Below, piece after piece: positions 40,971-51,680 of a DNA stretch of 64,000 nt; positions within the stretch are counted from its first letter, which is position 1, and every line of letters starts with the position of its first letter. The stretch comes from Streptomyces dioscori (GTDB taxonomy: Bacteria > Actinomycetota > Actinomycetes > Streptomycetales > Streptomycetaceae). The stretch is from positions 1-64,000 of the forward strand of contig NZ_KZ679059.1 in NCBI RefSeq assembly GCF_003024195.1. Direction: 5' to 3'. The translations under genes and the position numbers were made by a program. A model generated the notes under the pieces. That model made no database searches, was not told the origin of the DNA, and was given only the letters and a program-made list of their open reading frames with translations.

Positions 40971-41156
40971 GGGTTTTTCTCGCCCCCGCCGCCCCTACCC
41001 GTTCCCGTCCACGACTCGGGGGCGCTGCCCCCGAACCCCCGGTCCTCAAACGCCGGACGGGCTGAGATGTCCCCGGACCGGCGGATGTCTTTCAGCCCGT
41101 CCGGCGTTTGAGGACACAGTGACGGGAAGGGTAGGGGCGGCGGGGGCGCAAAAAGG
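40971..41156. repeat. Long nested palindromic repeat, copy 2
   Basis: A 186-bp version of the 29.5-kb element with the same outer arms and the same 24-bp central stem sequence (41042-41065 with 41092-41115), but a 26-base loop containing a shorter CCGGACCGG palindrome. It ends seven bases from the ispG stop codon, so it probably ends that transcript. Confidence 0.88.
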
Positions 41157-41162
41157 GCGGTT

Positions 41163-42320
41163 TCAGCCGGCGATCGCCACAGAAGGCTCCCCGGAGGGGA
41201 TGCCGTCGGCCTCCATCTGCTCGGCGATCTTCATCGCCTCTTCGATCAGCGTCTCCACGATCTTCGACTCCGGGACCGTCTTGATGACCTCGCCCTTGAC
41301 GAAGATCTGGCCCTTGCCGTTGCCGGAGGCGACGCCGAGGTCGGCCTCGCGGGCCTCGCCGGGCCCGTTCACGACGCAGCCCATGACCGCGACACGGAGG
41401 GGCACCTCCATGCCTTCCAGGCCTGCGGTGACCTCCTCGGCGAGCTTGTAGACGTCGACCTGCGCGCGCCCGCAGGACGGGCAGGAGACGATCTCCAGGC
41501 GGCGCTGCTTGAGGTTCAGCGACTCCAGGATCTGCATGCCGACCTTGATCTCCTCGACCGGCGGGGCCGAGAGGGAGACGCGGATGGTGTCGCCGATGCC
41601 CTCGCTGAGCAGCGCCCCGAAGGCGACCGCCGACTTGATCGTGCCCTGGAAGGCGGGGCCTGCCTCGGTGACGCCGAGGTGGAGGGGGTAGTCGCAGGCG
41701 GCGGCGAGCTGGCGGTAGGCGTTGACCATGACCACCGGGTCGTTGTGCTTGACCGAGATCTTGATGTCCCGGAAGTCGTGCTCCTCGAAGAGGGACGCCT
41801 CCCAGAGCGCGGACTCGACGAGCGCCTCGGGGGTGGCCTTGCCGTACTTCTGGAGCAGCCGCCGGTCGAGGGAGCCGGCGTTCACGCCGATGCGGATCGG
41901 GGTGCCGTGGTCCTTGGCGGCCCGCGCGATCTCCTTGACCTGGTCGTCGAACTGCTTGATGTTCCCGGGGTTCACGCGCACCGCCGCGCAGCCGGCGTCG
42001 ATCGCGGCGAACACGTACTTCGGCTGGAAGTGGATGTCGGCGATGACCGGGATCTGCGACTTCTTGGCGATGGTGGCGAGCGCGTCGGCGTCGTCCTGCG
42101 TGGGGCACGCCACCCGCACGATCTGGCAGCCGGACGCGGTCAGCTCGGCGATCTGCTGAAGCGTGGCTCCGATGTCCGACGTACGCGTGGTCGTCATCGA
42201 CTGGACCGAGACGGGTGCGTCGCCACCCACCGCCACGGTTCCGACCTGGATCTTCCGGCTCTTGCGGCGCTCGGCGAGCCTCGTCGGAACGTCCGGCATG
42301 CCGAGTGAAATCGCGGTCAT
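41163..42320 (-). CDS. ispG: 4-hydroxy-3-methylbut-2-enyl diphosphate synthase
   Basis: A 385-residue iron-sulfur enzyme of the MEP isoprenoid pathway, converting MEcPP to HMBPP. The TIM-barrel half has SVQSMTTTRTSD and NPGNIKQFDDQ; the cluster ligands are in SCPSCGR and GCVVNGPGEA. ATG start; GGGG lies about 13 bases upstream, so a slightly later start is possible. rseP and dxr follow upstream on the same strand, the conserved dxr-rseP-ispG group that places two MEP genes together. Confidence 0.97.
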   Translation of the reverse strand: MTAISLGMPDVPTRLAERRKSRKIQVGTVAVGGDAPVSVQSMTTTRTSDIGATLQQIAELTASGCQIVRVACPTQDDADALATIAKKSQIPVIADIHFQPKYVFAAIDAGCAAVRVNPGNIKQFDDQVKEIARAAKDHGTPIRIGVNAGSLDRRLLQKYGKATPEALVESALWEASLFEEHDFRDIKISVKHNDPVVMVNAYRQLAAACDYPLHLGVTEAGPAFQGTIKSAVAFGALLSEGIGDTIRVSLSAPPVEEIKVGMQILESLNLKQRRLEIVSCPSCGRAQVDVYKLAEEVTAGLEGMEVPLRVAVMGCVVNGPGEAREADLGVASGNGKGQIFVKGEVIKTVPESKIVETLIEEAMKIAEQMEADGIPSGEPSVAIAG

Positions 42321-42443
42321 CTGCTGTGCAACCCCAAGGTAAGGATTCGGTCGGTCCCGAAAGCTGACGGGCTCCAGTCATCGAGATTACGGCACCCTCG
42401 AACCCGGAAGCACATTCCCCGAACAGGACCACCCGATGGAGGA

Positions 42444-42470
42444 CGGCCGGACACCCATGGTGTCCGGCCG
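42444..42470 (-). terminator. 12-bp hairpin after rseP
   Basis: CGGCCGGACACC and GGTGTCCGGCCG form a perfect stem with a CAT loop, 17 bases past the rseP stop and before ispG. Confidence 0.75.
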
Positions 42471-42487
42471 CCGCAAACTCCGTGTGG

Positions 42488-43792
42488 CTACGAGATTCTG
42501 ACCGGGTTGACCACGTCCGCGATCAGGACCAGGATCGTGAAACAGATGAAGATTCCGGCCACCACGTACGCGACCGGCATCAGCTTCGCCACGTCGAAGG
42601 GGCCGGGGTCCGGGCGGCGCAGCACCTTCGCGCCGTTGCGCCGCAGCGACTCCCACAGGGCGCCCGCGATGTGCCCGCCGTCGAGCGGCAGCAGCGGGAG
42701 CATGTTGAACAGGAACAGGGAGAGGTTGAAGCCCGCGACGAGGAACAGCATCATCGCGATCTGGTTCTCCGGCGGGATGTCCAGCGTGAAGACCTCGCCG
42801 CCGACGCGTGCCGCGCCGACCACGCCCATCGGGGAGTCGGGCTCGCGCGGGCCGTCGCCGAAGGCCGCGTCCCACAGTGCGGGCACCTTGGACGGCAGGT
42901 TGAGCAGGGACTCGACGCCGTTCTGCATCATGTCGCCCATGCGGTCCACGGACTGTCCGAAGGACTGCTGGACGATGCCGGAGGCGGGTGTGAAGCCGAG
43001 GAACCCGGCGTACACGTACTTGCCCTCGACGTAGCCGCCCTGGCCGTCGGTCTTGCTGACCTGGTTGCGGATGAGGTGGGCGGAGAGGTCGAGCTGCCTG
43101 CCGTCGCGCTCGACGGTCAGGGTGACGTCCTTGCCGGGGTTGGCGCGGATGTCGGCCTGGAGGGCGGACCAGTCGGTGACCTTCTCGCCGTTGAACGCGA
43201 GGATCTTGTCACCGCCCTTGAGCCCGGCGGCCTTGGCGGGCGCCGCCGTGTCGCTCTTCTGGCACTCGGAGCGGGACTCGCTCTGCTCGATGACGCAGTC
43301 GGAGACCTTGCCCACCGTGGTGGTCTGGGTCTGGACGCCGAAGGTCATCATCACGCCGAGGAAGATCGCGACGGCCAGGATCAGGTTCATGAAGGGGCCG
43401 GCGAACATCACGATCACGCGCTTCCACGGCTTGCGCGTGTAGAAGAGCCGGCTCTCGTCACCCGGCTGCAGTTCCTCGAAGGACTGCGCCCTGGCGTCCT
43501 CGATCATGCCGCGCCACGGGGAGGTCGAGCGGGCCTCGATACGGCCGTCGGGGCCGGGCGGGAACATCCCGATCATGCGGATGTAGCCGCCGAGCGGAAT
43601 CGCCTTGACCCCGTACTCCGTGTCGCCCTTCTTGCGCGAGAAGATCGTCGGGCCGAAGCCGACCATGTACTGCGGCACGCGGATGCCGAACAGCTTGGCC
43701 GTGGAGAGATGCCCCAGCTCGTGCCAGGCGATCGAGAAGAGCAGGCCGACCGCGAAGACGACTATGCCGAGGATCATCATCAGGGTCGTCAT
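42488..43792 (-). CDS. rseP: Site-2 protease family zinc metalloprotease (RseP-like)
   Basis: A 434-residue membrane protease cutting substrates within the bilayer. HELGH lies in the first span (residues 25-29), a PDZ domain is central (AGLKGGDKILAFNGEKV), and the third metal ligand is in MLPLLPLDGGH near the C-terminus. In other bacteria such enzymes release anti-sigma factors or trim signal peptides. Its ATG overlaps the dxr stop (ATGA), and ispG follows. Confidence 0.93.
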   Translation of the reverse strand: MTTLMMILGIVVFAVGLLFSIAWHELGHLSTAKLFGIRVPQYMVGFGPTIFSRKKGDTEYGVKAIPLGGYIRMIGMFPPGPDGRIEARSTSPWRGMIEDARAQSFEELQPGDESRLFYTRKPWKRVIVMFAGPFMNLILAVAIFLGVMMTFGVQTQTTTVGKVSDCVIEQSESRSECQKSDTAAPAKAAGLKGGDKILAFNGEKVTDWSALQADIRANPGKDVTLTVERDGRQLDLSAHLIRNQVSKTDGQGGYVEGKYVYAGFLGFTPASGIVQQSFGQSVDRMGDMMQNGVESLLNLPSKVPALWDAAFGDGPREPDSPMGVVGAARVGGEVFTLDIPPENQIAMMLFLVAGFNLSLFLFNMLPLLPLDGGHIAGALWESLRRNGAKVLRRPDPGPFDVAKLMPVAYVVAGIFICFTILVLIADVVNPVRIS

Positions 43793-45066
43793 GCACGAGC
43801 CTCCGCCGTTGTCTTGGCTGTCGTCCGAGCCGCTGTCTGTGCTGTCAGTTCGCGGGCCCGGGCGCGGGCCCAGGTCTCCGCTTCGAGGACGTCCGCCACG
43901 GTGAGCGGGGTTCCCGCGCGGGGCGTGCCGTGCTCGGCGACGACCTCCGTGACGGTCTCCATGATCCCGTTGAACGGCAGCGTGCCGTTCAGGAACGCGT
44001 CCACGCATTCTTCGTTGGCCGCATTGAACACCGCGGGGGCCGTGCCCGCGAGCTCCCCGACGTGCCGGGCGAGCCCCACCGACGGAAACGCGTCGTTGTC
44101 GAGCGGGAAGAACTCCCAGCTCGACGCCTTCGACCAGTCGAAGGCGGGCGCCGCGTCGGGGACGCGCTGCGGCCAGCCCAGACCGATGGCGATCGGCCCG
44201 CGCATGTCGGGGGGCGTCGCCTGGGCCATCGTGGAGCCGTCCGTGAACTCAACCATCGAGTGGACATACGACTGCGGATGCACGACCACCTCAATGCGGT
44301 CGAAGGGAATGTCGTAGAGGAGGTGCGCCTCGATCACTTCGAGGCCCTTGTTGACGAGGGTCGCGGAGTTGACGGTGATGACCGGGCCCATGGCCCAGGT
44401 GGGGTGCGCGAGGGCGTCCTCGGGGGCGACATCGGCCAGCTCGGCCTTCGTACGTCCTCTGAAGGGGCCGCCGGAGGCGGTGACGACGAGCTTGCGTACG
44501 TCGGCCCTGGTCCCCGAGGCGAGCGCTTGGAACAGGGCCGCGTGCTCGGAGTCGACGGGGATGATCTGGCCCGGCGCGGCCAGCGCCTTCACCAGGGGGC
44601 CGCCGACGATGAGCGACTCCTTGTTGGCGAGCGCGAGGGTGCGGCCCGCCTCCAGGGCGGCGAGGGTGGGGGCGAGGCCGATCGAGCCGGTGATGCCGTT
44701 CAGGACGGTGTGCGCCGGGGAGGCGGCGAGCTGGGTGGCCGCGTCCGCTCCGGCGAGCAGTTCCGGCAGGGGCTCCCCGGGCCCGTACCGCGCGGAAAGT
44801 GCCTCACGCAGGGCCGGTACGGCGTCCTCGCGGGCCACGGCGACGGTCGTGACGCGGAGCCGGTGCGCCTGCTCCGCCAGCAGCTCCACCCTCCCGCCCG
44901 CCGCGGAGAGCCCGGTCACCCGGAACCGGTCGGGGTTGCGCAGCACGAGGTCGATGGCCTGCGTACCGATCGAGCCGGTGGAGCCGAGGATCACGACGTC
45001 CCGGCTCCCGTCCACAGGATCGAAGACGAGATGCGGATCGGCGAGGGGGGCTGGACTGTCGCTCAT
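43789..45066 (-). CDS. dxr: 1-deoxy-D-xylulose-5-phosphate reductoisomerase
   Basis: A 425-residue MEP-pathway enzyme making 2-C-methyl-erythritol 4-phosphate. The NADPH site ILGSTGSIGTQAID, the metal and substrate residues in VDSEHAALFQ, TASGGPFRG and NAANEECVDAFL are all present. The start is the ATG giving MSDSPAPLADP; an upstream GTG adds 28 unlikely residues. The C-terminal 25 residues are Ala/Arg/Thr-rich and run into the overlapping rseP start. Confidence 0.96.
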   Translation of the reverse strand: MSDSPAPLADPHLVFDPVDGSRDVVILGSTGSIGTQAIDLVLRNPDRFRVTGLSAAGGRVELLAEQAHRLRVTTVAVAREDAVPALREALSARYGPGEPLPELLAGADAATQLAASPAHTVLNGITGSIGLAPTLAALEAGRTLALANKESLIVGGPLVKALAAPGQIIPVDSEHAALFQALASGTRADVRKLVVTASGGPFRGRTKAELADVAPEDALAHPTWAMGPVITVNSATLVNKGLEVIEAHLLYDIPFDRIEVVVHPQSYVHSMVEFTDGSTMAQATPPDMRGPIAIGLGWPQRVPDAAPAFDWSKASSWEFFPLDNDAFPSVGLARHVGELAGTAPAVFNAANEECVDAFLNGTLPFNGIMETVTEVVAEHGTPRAGTPLTVADVLEAETWARARARELTAQTAARTTAKTTAEARA

Positions 45067-45104
45067 CCCCCCATTGTTGCCGCAACGCCGGGCGACCGGG
45101 GACA

Positions 45105-45175
45105 GCGGAGCCCCGTAAGGGGCGCGGGGAACCGCGCGACGAGCCCCCACCGGGCCGCACCCGCCGACGATCCCG
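45105..45175. repeat. Dispersed GC-rich repeat between dxr and secA-like gene
   Basis: In reverse orientation it reads TGCGGCCCGGTGGGGGCTC, GTCGCGCGGTTCCCCGCG, CCCCTTACGGGG. It lies between the secA-like stop and the dxr start. Confidence 0.78.
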
Positions 45176-45183
45176 CGGATCCC

Positions 45184-47964
<2,781 letters not shown>

Positions 47965-48009
47965 TACCCCCTGACACGGATGTACCTGATCCCGTTCTTC
48001 GGGTGCCGG

Positions 48010-48125
48010 CCGGTGGGGGCTGGTCGTGCCCACGCGGCGGAGCCGCATATGTCACAGCCCCGCGCCCCTGAAAAGCGAAAAGACTGCGCCGTTCCCCGCG
48101 CCCCCTCAGGGGCGCTGCCCCCGCT
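48010..48125. repeat. Dispersed GC-rich repeat, double copy
   Basis: Two partial copies in tandem: GGTGGGGGCTGGTCGTGCCC with CCGCGCCCCTGAAAAG, then GCGCCGTTCCCCGCGCCCCC with TCAGGGGCGCTGCCCCC. It lies between the acyl-CoA dehydrogenase and the secA-like gene. Confidence 0.75.
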
Positions 48126-48213
48126 CGCCGGTCCGCTCATTGTTGACGCAGAAATTCTGTGCGGCAAGCAGCAGAATGGCGGCGGGGGCAGCAGTGCATT
48201 CCTGGGGGAAAGG

Positions 48214-50160
48214 TCAGCGGATGGGGCGGTGGACGTTTTCTTTTGCTGATGTTCCGGGGGTCGCGTCGGCGATCCAGGGGCCGTCGCCCGAGAGGTCGAC
48301 GATTCCGTTCTCCAGCCAGGTGTAGGCGCCGCCGAGGACGCCCTTGACGACCTTGCGGTCGACGTCGTCGGTGTTGGACCACAGGCGGCCGAAGAGTTCT
48401 TCGACGCGAATGCGGGACTGACCGCAGAAGGCGTCCGCGAGCTGGTACGCCTCGCGGCCGTGCGCCTCGGTGGTGCGCAGGAGTTCGGCGCGGACGCAGA
48501 CGGCGCTCATCGCGAACAGTTCGGCGCCGATGTCGACGATCCGGCCGAGGAACCCCTGTTTGGTCTCCATCCGGCCCTGCCAGCGCGACATGGCGTAGAA
48601 GGTGGAGCGGGCGAGCTTGCGGGCCGAGCGTTCCACGTACCGCAGGTGGCCGGAGAGGTCGACGTGCCCGGCCGGGTGGAAGTCCCCGTACGCGCGCGGG
48701 AGCTGACCGGCGCCCGCGACCAGCTTCGGGAACCACTTGGCGTAGAAGACCCCGGCGTTCGCGCCCGCCTTCGCCTTGTCGGCCAGGGACTTGTCGGGGT
48801 CGATGAGGTCACCGGCGACGGAGAGGTGGGCGTCGACGGCCTCGCGGGCGATCAGGAGGTGCATGATCTCCGTCGAGCCCTCGAAGATGCGGTTGATGCG
48901 CAGGTCGCGCAGCACCTGTTCGGCGGGGACGGCCCGTTCGCCGCGGGCGGCCAGCGAGTCGGCGGTCTCGAAGCCCCGGCCGCCGCGGATCTGGACCAGT
49001 TCGTCGGCCATCAGCCAGGCCATCTCGGAGCCGAACAGCTTGGCGAGGGCGGCCTCGATGCGGATGTCGTTGCGGTCCTCGTCGGCCATCTGGGACGACA
49101 GGTCGAGGACGGCCTCCAGGGCGAACGTGGTCGCCGCGATGAAGGAGATCTTCGCGCCCACCGCCTCGTGGTGGGCGACCGGCTTGCCCCACTGCTCCCG
49201 TACGGACGACCACTCGCGGGCGATCTTCAGACACCACTTGCCGGCGCCGACGCACATCGCGGGCAGTGAGAGCCGTCCGGTGTTGAGGGTGGTCAGGGCG
49301 ATCTTGAGCCCGGCCCCCTCGGCGCCGATGCGGTTCGCGGCGGGCACCCGGACCTGGTGGAAGCGCGTGACGCCGTTCTCCAGGCCGCGCAGCCCCATGA
49401 ACGCGTTGCGGTTCTCGACGGTGACGCCCTCGGCGGCGGCCTCCACGACGAAGGCGGTGATGCCGCCCTTGTGGCCCTCGGACTTCGGCACGCGCGCCAT
49501 GACGACGAGCAGGTCCGCGACCACGCCGTTGGTCGTCCAGAGCTTGACCCCGTCGAGGACGTAGTCCTCCCCGTCCGGCACGGCACTGGTGGCCAGCCGC
49601 GCCGGGTCGGACCCCACGTCCGGTTCGGTGAGCAGGAAGGCGGAGATGTCGGTACGGGCCAGGCGCGGCAGGAAGGCGTCCTTCTGCTCCTGGGTGCCGA
49701 AGAGCTTCAGCGGCTGCGGTACGCCGATCGACTGATGCGCGGAGAACAGGGCGCCGAGCGCCGGGTTCGCCGAACCGATCAGCGCGAGGGCCTTGTTGTA
49801 GTAGACCTGCGTCAGACCGAGCCCGCCGTACTTCGTGTCGATCTTCATCCCGAGGGCGCCGAGCTCCTTGAGCCCGTTGATCACCTCGTCGGGGATACGG
49901 GCCTCCCGCTCGATGAGCGCGGAGTCGATCTTCGTCTCGCAGAAGTCGTGCAGCTTGGCGAGGAACTCCTCACCGCGCCGGGCGTCCTCACCGGGCGGCA
50001 TCGGGTGGGGGTGGATCAGGTCGAGCCGGAAGCGGCCGAGGAACAGCTCCTTGGCGAAGCTGGGTTTGCGCCAGTCCTGCTCCCGCGCGGCCTCGGCGAC
50101 CTGACGGGCCTCACGTTCGGAGACAGCGGGCTGGTGGGGTGTTGCGGACAAGAGGCTCAC
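48214..50160 (-). CDS. Acyl-CoA dehydrogenase, long (VLCAD/ACAD9-like)
   Basis: A 648-residue flavoenzyme for the first oxidation step of fatty acyl-CoA breakdown. The N-terminal and middle domains (LLTEPDVGSDPARLAT, KLWTTNG), the C-terminal catalytic domain with IRGGRGFE and RDLRINRIFEGSTEIMHLLIAREAV, and about 200 extra residues after it match the long, membrane-associated VLCAD-like subgroup rather than the usual 380-residue enzymes. The chain-length range is not readable from sequence. GTG start; the GGCGAG just upstream is a poor ribosome binding site. It diverges from the LacI gene across 366 bases. Confidence 0.9.
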   Translation of the reverse strand: MSLLSATPHQPAVSEREARQVAEAAREQDWRKPSFAKELFLGRFRLDLIHPHPMPPGEDARRGEEFLAKLHDFCETKIDSALIEREARIPDEVINGLKELGALGMKIDTKYGGLGLTQVYYNKALALIGSANPALGALFSAHQSIGVPQPLKLFGTQEQKDAFLPRLARTDISAFLLTEPDVGSDPARLATSAVPDGEDYVLDGVKLWTTNGVVADLLVVMARVPKSEGHKGGITAFVVEAAAEGVTVENRNAFMGLRGLENGVTRFHQVRVPAANRIGAEGAGLKIALTTLNTGRLSLPAMCVGAGKWCLKIAREWSSVREQWGKPVAHHEAVGAKISFIAATTFALEAVLDLSSQMADEDRNDIRIEAALAKLFGSEMAWLMADELVQIRGGRGFETADSLAARGERAVPAEQVLRDLRINRIFEGSTEIMHLLIAREAVDAHLSVAGDLIDPDKSLADKAKAGANAGVFYAKWFPKLVAGAGQLPRAYGDFHPAGHVDLSGHLRYVERSARKLARSTFYAMSRWQGRMETKQGFLGRIVDIGAELFAMSAVCVRAELLRTTEAHGREAYQLADAFCGQSRIRVEELFGRLWSNTDDVDRKVVKGVLGGAYTWLENGIVDLSGDGPWIADATPGTSAKENVHRPIR

Positions 50161-50284
50161 CTCGCCGCGAATAGGGATCTTGGTCCGGTTACGTTACTCA
50201 CCGGTGCTACTCGCTCGTATGTACCCGATAACGCCCCACGTCACCAGTCCTGGCGCATCATTGGGCGCATACGGAGGCCTGGAG

Positions 50285-50365
50285 GGCAGGCCCGCAGGGC
50301 CGCCCTCCAGGGGCGCGGGGAACTGCGCGACAAGCCCCCACCGGGCCGCACCCGCCGACAAACCC
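50285..50365. repeat. Dispersed GC-rich repeat upstream of LacI gene
   Basis: In reverse orientation it reads TTGTCGGCGGGTGCGGCCC, GGTGGGGGCTTGTCGCGCAG, TTCCCCGCGCCCCTGGAGGG, close to the 45.1-kb copy. Confidence 0.78.
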
Positions 50366-50404
50366 GAGCCCCCACCCCGGTGGGCACCCGCCACCCCCGA
50401 CGGA

Positions 50405-50420
50405 GTCGAAGCGCTTCGAC
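50405..50420. promoter_or_regulatory. LacI-type operator palindrome 1
   Basis: GTCGAAGCGCTTCGAC, a perfect 16-bp palindrome with the central AAGCGCTT typical of LacI-family operators, 106 bases before the regulator ATG. Confidence 0.75.
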
Positions 50421-50494
50421 AACCTATGGACACCCACCCACCATCAAGCTACTGTCAAGCCACCTTCACTCGCCCCTGTCAGCGCAGCGCCCCG

Positions 50495-50510
50495 TCGAAG
50501 CGCTTCACAC
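50495..50510. promoter_or_regulatory. LacI-type operator palindrome 2
   Basis: GTCGAAGCGCTTCACA matches operator 1 except at the last three positions and ends 16 bases before the regulator ATG. This is where it would block transcription, consistent with autoregulation. Confidence 0.72.
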
Positions 50511-50526
50511 AGAACCGGAGACCTGG

Positions 50527-51540
50527 ATGGTCACCCTCGCCGAGGTCGCCCAGCACGCCGGAGTCTCGGCGAGCACGGTGAGCTATGTCCTCAGCGGCAA
50601 GCGGTCCATCTCCGCGGGCACCCGGCAGCGGGTCGAGGAGAGCATCCAGGTGCTCGGCTACCACCCCAACGCGGGAGCCCGGGCGCTGGCAAGCAGCCGG
50701 TCCAACATCATCGCGCTGATGATCCCGCTCCGCACGGACATGTACGTACCCGTGATGATGGAGATCGCCATCGCGGTGACGACCTCGGCCCGCTCCCACG
50801 GGTACGACGTGCTGCTGCTCACCGGCGAGGAGGGCCCCGACGCCGTGCGCCGGATCACCGGCAGCGGGCTCGCCGACGCGATGATCCTGATGGACGTCGA
50901 GCTGGACGACGAGCGGCTGCCGCTGCTGCGTGACACCGAGCAGCCGTCCGTCCTGATCGGGCTGCCCGCCGACACCAGTGGTCTGACCTGCGTGGACCTC
51001 GACTTCGGTGCGACGGGCGCGCTGTGCGCCGAACATCTCGCGATGCTCGGACACCGTGACATCGCTGTCATCGGTGAGGCGCCCGCGGTGTACGAACGGC
51101 ACACGGGGTTCGCCGAGCGCACGCTCGACGGGCTCAGGTCCCGCTCGCGCGAGCTGGGTCTGCGCGTGCTGCACCGCCCGTGCGAGGGCGGCTTCGACGC
51201 CATGTCCCTGACCTTGGCCAGGGTCTTCGACGAACGCCCCGGCACCACGGGGTTCGTCGTGCAGAACGAGTCGGCGGTCGAGCCGCTGCTCGCGCTGCTG
51301 CGCCGGCAGGGCCGGGCCGTGCCGGAGGACGTCTCGGTGATCGCGATCTGCCCGGACCAGGTCGCCGTCCAGGCCTCGGTGCGGCTGACCTCGGTCGCCA
51401 TCCCCGCCCAGGAGATGGGCCGTAACGCGGTGGAGCGTCTGATCGCCAAGCTGGAAGGGCGCGGCAAGGACGAAGTCGTGCTCATCGCGCCCGAGTTGAC
51501 GGTCCGGGCGAGTACGGGCCCGGCCCCGGCCACCTCCTGA
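50527..51540 (+). CDS. LacI-family transcriptional regulator
   Basis: A 337-residue repressor-type protein. The N-terminal helix-turn-helix and hinge (VTLAEVAQHAGVSASTVSYVLSGKR, YHPNAGARALASSRS) are canonical, followed by the periplasmic-binding-like sensor domain (IALMIPLRTDMYVPVMMEIAIAV, GLTCVDLDFGATGALCAEHLAML). ATG start with CCGGAG six bases upstream. Two palindromic operators precede it, and two more sit in the transporter/GH3 divergent promoter region. The inferred inducer is a xyloglucan oligosaccharide or a breakdown product. GH31 follows on the same strand. Confidence 0.93.
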   Translation: MVTLAEVAQHAGVSASTVSYVLSGKRSISAGTRQRVEESIQVLGYHPNAGARALASSRSNIIALMIPLRTDMYVPVMMEIAIAVTTSARSHGYDVLLLTGEEGPDAVRRITGSGLADAMILMDVELDDERLPLLRDTEQPSVLIGLPADTSGLTCVDLDFGATGALCAEHLAMLGHRDIAVIGEAPAVYERHTGFAERTLDGLRSRSRELGLRVLHRPCEGGFDAMSLTLARVFDERPGTTGFVVQNESAVEPLLALLRRQGRAVPEDVSVIAICPDQVAVQASVRLTSVAIPAQEMGRNAVERLIAKLEGRGKDEVVLIAPELTVRASTGPAPATS

Positions 51541-51569
51541 CCCGCCCCACCTCCGCCACACATCCGTTC

Positions 51570-51606
51570 CCGCACCCGCACCCGCTCCCGTTCTCGCTCC
51601 CGCTCA
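51570..51606 (+). repeat. CCCGCA/CCCGCT simple repeat
   Basis: A short C-rich run of hexamer-like units (CCCGCACCCGCACCCGCT...) lies between the regulator and the GH31 gene. Otherwise the 140-base gap shows no operator copy. Confidence 0.6.
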
Positions 51607-51680
51607 ACTCCCCCCGACCTGGTCCTCCGGAGCCGCGTAACCGGGTCTTGTCGTCACTCCTCCCTTCAGGAGCACTCCGC

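Larger units (their letters stand above)
50161..50526. other. Divergent region acyl-CoA dehydrogenase / LacI regulator
   Basis: There is no gene in 366 bases. It holds a dispersed repeat and two operator palindromes, both nearer the regulator. GGAG sits six bases before the regulator ATG. No convincing promoter boxes were found. Confidence 0.6.
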
